Positions 23,504-27,614 of a stretch of 27,614 nt of DNA are shown here, one piece after another (position 1 is the first letter of the stretch; the number at the start of each line of letters is the position of its first letter). The translations under genes and the position numbers were made by a program. The stretch comes from an uncultured Bacteroidales bacterium (GTDB lineage Bacteria > Bacteroidota > Bacteroidia > Bacteroidales > P3), in assembly GCA_937901525.1 (NCBI GenBank), contig CALDHX010000089.1:1-27614 (forward strand). The letters run 5' to 3'. The notes under the pieces were generated by a model. That model was not told where the DNA came from. It saw nothing but the letters and a program-made list of their open reading frames with translations, and searched no databases.

Positions 23504-23932
23504 TTGGAAAATTGGGGTCTTTGGGGCTTATTTTTAGGTAGCTTTTTGGCATCAACCATCTTGCCTTTTTCATCAGAAGCCTTGTTTATAGGGGCAGTAG
23601 CGATAGGAAACAGCATTTGGTTGTGTGTATTTATTGCAGCTTTGGGTAATAGTTTAGGAGGAGTGGTTTCTTTTTATTTAGGACGTTTAGGAAAATGGGA
23701 ATGGCTTGAAAAATACTTCAAAATAAGCAAAGAAAAAATAGAAAAAAGCAAAGAAAAAATAGAAAAATATAAAGAAATAGCAGCTTTTTTTGCTTGGTTA
23801 CCCTTCATAGGCGATATAATAGCAGTAGGATTAGGCTTTATGAGATTCTCCGCCTTTAAATCTATTCTTTATATGACGATAGGGCGCCTTGTGAGATTTA
23901 CAGTAGTAGGAAGTTTGATGACATTATTTTAA
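23504..23932 (+). CDS. YqaA/DedA family membrane protein (VTT domain)
   Basis: 142 residues from a TTG at 23504; the only later in-frame Met is far inside the protein, so TTG is the probable start. It resembles the short YqaA branch of the DedA/VTT family: FLASTILPFSSEALFIGAV, then GNSLGGVVSFYLGRLGKW, then WLPFIGDIIAVGLGFMR and a final hydrophobic helix. DedA-type proteins act in phospholipid flipping and membrane homeostasis; YqaA itself is uncharacterised. An unusual Lys/Glu insert (SKEKIEK twice) sits between helices, encoded by a 21-base tandem duplication beginning at about 23725. Inner membrane. Confidence 0.85.
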   Translation: MENWGLWGLFLGSFLASTILPFSSEALFIGAVAIGNSIWLCVFIAALGNSLGGVVSFYLGRLGKWEWLEKYFKISKEKIEKSKEKIEKYKEIAAFFAWLPFIGDIIAVGLGFMRFSAFKSILYMTIGRLVRFTVVGSLMTLF

Positions 23933-23949
23933 ATAAACTAAAAAACAAA

Positions 23950-25077
23950 ATGTGTAAAAAAACAAAATATATAATAATACTCGGAATACTCTTTCTTTTT
24001 CCATTCGTTGCCTTTTCGCAAGAAATGGACGAAGCCGATAGCTTAGAGTTTGAGATAACACTTTTGCAAGTTGAGGTAGAAAACTTAAAGCAAGAAATTG
24101 CCTCTTTGAACGAAAAAAACGAAAGATTACGCAATAGAAACAAAGAATTATTACTAAAAAATGATACACTCTTAGTAGTAAACAAAGAAATTCAACAACA
24201 ATTGCAAGAAAAAAACACTTTGTTGGAAGATAAGATAAAACTCTTACAACAAAAAGAAATTCTCTTTGCCGAAAAAGAACAAGTCTATAAAGATGCTATA
24301 AGTTCCTCAAATGTAGATAAAGCAAAAGTAGAGGGATTGTTAGAGGCAAAAAATGCAAATCTTGAAGGCAAAGACAAAGAAATACAATTGCTACAAAAAA
24401 ACATTAACGAAAAAGAACATTACATTTCAACCAAAGACCAACAGTTGCAAAATATTTCGGCAGAAAGAGATAAATATTTTCAAATGTCCGATACTCTAAG
24501 AGAAAAACTAAAAGCAGCCGAAATAATCATTATGCAAAGAGAAGAAGAGTTGAAATACACTCGTCAAAGAGCAGAAGCAGCCGAAGAAAAAGTAACCTTA
24601 GCTACAAATCGTAGGAAAAAGGTGAGAGTAATTCAAGGAATGGCAATGCGACTTTATCCAACTCCGGAATGGACCATACAACCAAGAGTATCAACCAATG
24701 GAGTAACACAAAATACTATACTAAACAAAAACTCAGGTAGCGTAGATTTTGATTTAGTCGTAGGAGCCTCAATGATGCTTTATGATTTAACAAAACCAAA
24801 TAGCAAATTCTCTCAAGATATTGGCCTTTACGTAGGATTTGGAGGCAATAATCTTTTTAAAAACTTCTATGTTGGGCCTTCATACAAATTCTTAGATTTC
24901 TTTCACCTTACAGCAGGGATAAATATCGCACAATACGAAGTGCTTGCAGATGGTTGGAGCGAGGGAGATGTACTTCCTGATGGTTGGGCAATACAAACAA
25001 CAAGAGAATGGAAGGTTACAGCCTTTATTTCTTTAAGTTTTGACCTTGATTTCATTTCCTACATTGGCAAAAAATAA
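23950..25077 (+). CDS. Exported long coiled-coil protein with C-terminal barrel-like domain
   Basis: 375 residues. A signal peptide (cleavage near VAFSQ) is followed by about 190 residues of heptad-rich coiled coil (about 30-225, Leu/Glu/Lys/Gln). The C-terminal domain of about 145 residues looks beta-rich (VDFDLVVGASMMLYDL, DIGLYVGFGGNNLF, NFYVGPSYKFLDFFHLTAGI, VTAFISLSFDLDFISYIG). The last part resembles a small outer-membrane barrel or half-barrel, which would leave the coiled coil as a rod in the periplasm. I do not recognise the family. It lies between yqaA (17 bases) and the deaminase gene (10 bases) in the porW run. A structural or tethering role at the envelope is inferred. Confidence 0.7.
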   Translation: MCKKTKYIIILGILFLFPFVAFSQEMDEADSLEFEITLLQVEVENLKQEIASLNEKNERLRNRNKELLLKNDTLLVVNKEIQQQLQEKNTLLEDKIKLLQQKEILFAEKEQVYKDAISSSNVDKAKVEGLLEAKNANLEGKDKEIQLLQKNINEKEHYISTKDQQLQNISAERDKYFQMSDTLREKLKAAEIIIMQREEELKYTRQRAEAAEEKVTLATNRRKKVRVIQGMAMRLYPTPEWTIQPRVSTNGVTQNTILNKNSGSVDFDLVVGASMMLYDLTKPNSKFSQDIGLYVGFGGNNLFKNFYVGPSYKFLDFFHLTAGINIAQYEVLADGWSEGDVLPDGWAIQTTREWKVTAFISLSFDLDFISYIGKK

Positions 25078-25087
25078 GACTTAAAAG

Positions 25088-26311
25088 ATGAAAACCCTAA
25101 TAAAAAACGTCTTACTTGGCGAAGAAAGAGTAGATATATTAGTAAACGAAAACCTAATAGAAAAAATATCCTCAAAAATAGAAGACAAAGAAGCAGAAAT
25201 TTTTGAAGCGAGCAATTTAGCCGCACTACCAGCATTCTATAATATGCACACACATTCCTCAATGACACTTTTGCGAGGTTATTGTGAAGATAAACCCTTA
25301 TTTGATTGGCTAAACAACATTTGGAAAAAAGAAGCAGAACTCTCCTCCGAAGATATATACAACGGAACACGTCTTGCAATCTTGGAAATGATAAAAAGCG
25401 GAACGGTTTTCTTTGCCGATATGTATTGGCATCACGCCTCAATCATAAAAGCCGCAGAAGAAATGGGAATAAGAGCAAACATAGGTATTTGTTTTATGAA
25501 TTCTCTTGGCAGAAAAGCAATAGATGAATGCTTCGATTATGCAAAAAACAAAACCTTTTCTCAAAACTCTTTGGTAAATCTTTCAATTGCACCTCACGCA
25601 ATTTACACTTGCGATAGAAAACTATACGAAGAATGTTATCGTTTTGCAAAAGACAACGATTTAATCTTTCATACACATCTTTCAGAAACGCAAAAAGAAG
25701 TAGAAGACTCACTAAAAGAAAATGGATTAAGACCTGTGGAATACTTAAATAGCCTTGGCGTGCTTGATAACAAAACTTTGCTTGCACATTGCGTTCATTT
25801 ATCAGAAAAAGAAGCAGAAATACTTTCACAAACTTGCTCAACCTTGGTGCATAACCCTTGTTCAAATATGAAACTCGCCTCAGGAGTTTTTGATTCTCGT
25901 CAAGCAAAAAAATATAACTGCAACATAGCACTTGGAACAGACGGAAATTCCTCAAATAACAATCTTTCAATGATTGAGGAAATGAAGATAGCCTCCTTAC
26001 TTGCAAAAGTGCACTACTTAGATAGCGAAGAAGGTAACTCAAATCAAGTATTTCAATGGGCAACCAAAAACGGAGCAGAGGCAGTTGGTATAAATGCAGG
26101 AGAAATCAAAGAAGGAAAATTAGCAGACATAGTATTTGTTAATCTTAACGATGAAAAAATGATTCCAAACTACAATATAATTTCAAATCTCATCTATTCT
26201 GCCGATACAAAGTGCATAGATAGTGTAATGTGTAATGGGAAATTTCTTATGAAACACCAATATGTAGAAGGGGAAGAAGAAATAATAGAAATAGCACAAA
26301 GATATAAATAA
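25088..26311 (+). CDS. mtaD: Amidohydrolase, 5'-methylthioadenosine/S-adenosylhomocysteine deaminase-like
   Basis: 407 residues, TIM-barrel amidohydrolase of the MtaD/SsnA group. Metal ligands and active-site residues appear in the expected order: MHTHSS (His54, His56), HTHLSET (His197, Glu200), HCVHLS (His234) and GTDGNSSNN (Asp285). Diagnostic surrounding blocks are LLRGYCEDKPLFDWLNNIW, IAPHAIYTC and HNPCSNMKLASG. MtaD-type enzymes deaminate S-adenosylhomocysteine or methylthioadenosine to the inosyl compounds, part of S-adenosylmethionine salvage in the cytoplasm. Related chlorohydrolases use other ring substrates, so the substrate is likely but not proven. It sits in the porW run 10 bases after the coiled-coil gene and 4 bases before the FGE-like gene. 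Confidence 0.85.
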   Translation: MKTLIKNVLLGEERVDILVNENLIEKISSKIEDKEAEIFEASNLAALPAFYNMHTHSSMTLLRGYCEDKPLFDWLNNIWKKEAELSSEDIYNGTRLAILEMIKSGTVFFADMYWHHASIIKAAEEMGIRANIGICFMNSLGRKAIDECFDYAKNKTFSQNSLVNLSIAPHAIYTCDRKLYEECYRFAKDNDLIFHTHLSETQKEVEDSLKENGLRPVEYLNSLGVLDNKTLLAHCVHLSEKEAEILSQTCSTLVHNPCSNMKLASGVFDSRQAKKYNCNIALGTDGNSSNNNLSMIEEMKIASLLAKVHYLDSEEGNSNQVFQWATKNGAEAVGINAGEIKEGKLADIVFVNLNDEKMIPNYNIISNLIYSADTKCIDSVMCNGKFLMKHQYVEGEEEIIEIAQRYK

Positions 26312-26315
26312 AGAA

Positions 26316-27050
26316 ATGAAAAAAATATTAGCGTATTTTCTTTCTATAACACTAAGCTTTCTTTCTTTTGGACAAGGAAAAGAAAGCATAGAATGGGTAA
26401 AAGTAGAAGGTGGAAGTTTTCTTATGGGTTGTGAGAAAACAGAAGCAGATTGTTATCCCGATGAAGAGCAACATAAAGTTACTCTTTCTTCGTTTTATAT
26501 CTCAAAATACGAAATAACCGTAGCACAATACAGATATTATTGCAATCAAACAGGCAGATCAATGCCACAAGAGCCTAATTTTGGTTGGCAAGACAATGCT
26601 CCGATAGTAAATATCACTTGGCAAGAAGCAAAAGACTATGCAAAATGGGCAGGAGGTAGGCTTCCGACCGAAGCAGAGTGGGAATTTGCAGCACGAGGAG
26701 GCAATAAAAGCAAAGGATTTAAGTATTCAGGAGGCGATAACCCTTTGGAAGTAGGTTGGTGCTATGAAAACTCCGAAAAAACCACTCACCCCGTAGGCGA
26801 AAAACTACCAAACGAATTAGGAATCTATGATATGAGCGGAAATGCTTGGGAGTGGTGCGAAGATAATTACGATATATATTACTATAAGAAAAGTCCAGAA
26901 AAAAATCCCAAAGGACCAGTAAAAGGAATAGGCAAAGTAAATCGTGGAGGGTGCTATAATTTTGATTATCACTTGATGAAACCCTCACATCGCAGAGGAA
27001 GCGGAGCTGAAAGCACAGGCACAGGCACAGGATTTAGAATTGCAAAATAA
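26316..27050 (+). CDS. Exported FGE/SUMF1-fold protein without catalytic cysteines
   Basis: 244 residues: signal peptide (cleavage near LSFGQ) then a complete formylglycine-generating-enzyme fold. Blocks are VEGGSFLMG, YEITVAQYRYY, VNITWQEAKDYAKWAGGRL, PTEAEWEFAARGG, LGIYDMSGNAWEWCEDNYD, VNRGGCYN and GTGFRIAK. In genuine FGE the segment after Gly-Gly-Ser carries the two copper-binding catalytic cysteines (as in GGSYLCHDSYC); here it reads GGCYNFDYHLMK, with a single Cys shifted to another place. It is therefore unlikely to oxidise cysteine. The fold is reused in T9SS proteins GldJ and GldK, and elsewhere as a ligand-binding module. No lipobox; periplasmic or surface location inferred. A short GCACAG-type tandem near 27015 encodes GTGTGTG. 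Confidence 0.85.
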   Translation: MKKILAYFLSITLSFLSFGQGKESIEWVKVEGGSFLMGCEKTEADCYPDEEQHKVTLSSFYISKYEITVAQYRYYCNQTGRSMPQEPNFGWQDNAPIVNITWQEAKDYAKWAGGRLPTEAEWEFAARGGNKSKGFKYSGGDNPLEVGWCYENSEKTTHPVGEKLPNELGIYDMSGNAWEWCEDNYDIYYYKKSPEKNPKGPVKGIGKVNRGGCYNFDYHLMKPSHRRGSGAESTGTGTGFRIAK

Positions 27051-27062
27051 AAAAATAAAGAT

Positions 27063-27395
27063 ATGGAAAATTTTATAGATTATTTGTTTTGGAGTATTAT
27101 TGTTCTAACAATAATATGTTTTGTTTTAGGCTGGCTTTTTGGTAAAAAGTTTGTTTTAAACAAAGTAAAAAAAGGAGAGTTCGCTGATACGGACATTGAA
27201 AATCAAATCAAACGATACGAAAAGAAACAAAAAATTTGGAGTTTCTTGTTGATTGCTTACTTTGTTGTGCAAATAGTGATAAAAATCTCTCTTCACAGAG
27301 CAGGAGATGTTTACATCTATTCTTTAATGCCTATTTTTTCTTGGTTTGTATCATATTATGCAGCCATTTGTGGCTATTTAAAAAGTCTTAAATAA
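27063..27395 (+). CDS. Small membrane protein
   Basis: 110 residues. It has one N-terminal membrane helix (about 7-26), a charged, probably helical loop (about 30-58, Lys/Glu-rich), and two further hydrophobic helices (about 59-77 and 85-105). No family recognised. It is the last gene of the porW run, 12 bases after the FGE-like gene, and a terminator follows at 27515-27548. Likely inner membrane; role unknown. Confidence 0.65.
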   Translation: MENFIDYLFWSIIVLTIICFVLGWLFGKKFVLNKVKKGEFADTDIENQIKRYEKKQKIWSFLLIAYFVVQIVIKISLHRAGDVYIYSLMPIFSWFVSYYAAICGYLKSLK

Positions 27396-27424
27396 TGAAA
27401 ATTTTCATTGTTTGTAAGTCTATG

Positions 27425-27510
27425 AAAAAAACTCTAAGAAAAAAATAAAAAAAGCAAAGAAAAATTTAAAAAAATCAAAGAAAAAAAATAAAAAAACAAA
27501 GAAAAATTAA
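27425..27510 (+). repeat. A-rich tract with repeated CAAAGAAAAA motif
   Basis: The spacer after the last gene is almost pure purine/A and contains three imperfect copies of the unit AAAAAA-x-CAAAGAAAAA at roughly 22-25-base intervals (around 27455, 27475 and 27497). Similar copies lie in other spacers of the window. It has no coding potential and no hairpin. Confidence 0.5.
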
Positions 27511-27514
27511 ACAC

Positions 27515-27548
27515 AAACGCAGAAAGCATTTTTGCTCTCTGCGTTTTT
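27515..27548 (+). terminator. Terminator of the porW operon
   Basis: Near-perfect 13-base inverted repeat (27515-27527 with 27534-27546, one mismatch), opening AAACGCAGA and closing TCTGCGTTT, followed by TTC. It lies 120 bases beyond the last stop at 27395. Beyond it to the window end is AT-rich sequence with a short inverted repeat (ATAATTTC 27584-27591 / GAAATTAT 27607-27614). Confidence 0.75.
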
Positions 27549-27614
27549 CTTAAAGAAATGAGCGTTTACTCGTTTTTTATTTTATAATTTCTACGCTACG
27601 GCTTATGAAATTAT

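Noticed and set aside
27425..27510. CRISPR-like array in the A-rich repeats
   Set aside because: Units are short, imperfect, low-complexity and lack spacers of regular length; no cas genes nearby.
27584..27614. Inverted repeat ending exactly at the window edge, as a possible mobile-element end
   Set aside because: Only 8 bp and AT-rich; the edge position is set by the window, and there is no transposase or target duplication to support it.

Overview
The window is a low-GC segment (roughly one third G+C by eye) of a Bacteroidota genome, most likely an uncultured member of the Bacteroidales. The evidence is: promoters of the TTTG-N19-TAnnTTTG kind and no strong Shine-Dalgarno sequences; two secreted proteins ending in type IX secretion (T9SS) C-terminal sorting domains; a PorW/SprE-type T9SS lipoprotein; a secreted S9B dipeptidyl peptidase; and a DUF1015 protein and class III fructose-1,6-bisphosphatase of the kind found in this group. 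The first ~520 bases do not fit. They are well above 50% G+C and hold, on the minus strand, a fragment of a type-2 ArgC that looks clostridial. It has no start codon and abuts an AT-rich ORF that has lost its own 5' end. This is either an assembly chimera or a recombination scar.

Layout. 1-520: foreign-looking argC fragment. 520-2206: truncated hypothetical gene and a T9SS cargo protein, closed by a strong terminator. 2349-7992: a promoter-driven operon of a secreted unknown, dipeptidyl peptidase IV, tilS and a secreted M28 aminopeptidase with a sorting domain. 8070-8143: tRNA with anticodon CAU whose acceptor stem fits tRNA-Ile2, the substrate of TilS. 8239-9350 (minus): an Abi_2 (AbiD/AbiF) HEPN protein followed on the same strand by a compact unit with its own promoter and terminator, predicted to encode a small structured RNA. 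This resembles the known abiF RNA arrangement, in which the RNA acts as antitoxin. 9486-11803 (minus): glnS and an outer-membrane barrel protein. 11894-17071: DUF3109, a fused MurL-MurD2-like peptidoglycan enzyme, and fbp. 17169-18473: two exported unknowns, divergent. 18551-19804 (minus): DUF1015. 19903-27395: a tightly packed eight-gene run headed by porW/sprE and ending at a terminator.

The most interesting items are the natural fusion of a MurL-like epimerase (PP-loop) to a MurD2-like ligase, which would add L-Glu to UDP-MurNAc-L-Ala and invert it to D-Glu in one polypeptide, and the abiF-like gene with its linked RNA. Also notable are the overlapping divergent promoters between DUF1015 and porW, a secreted FGE-fold protein without the catalytic cysteines, and a sharp codon-choice change inside porW. 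No CRISPR array, insertion sequence, prophage or replication origin was seen.
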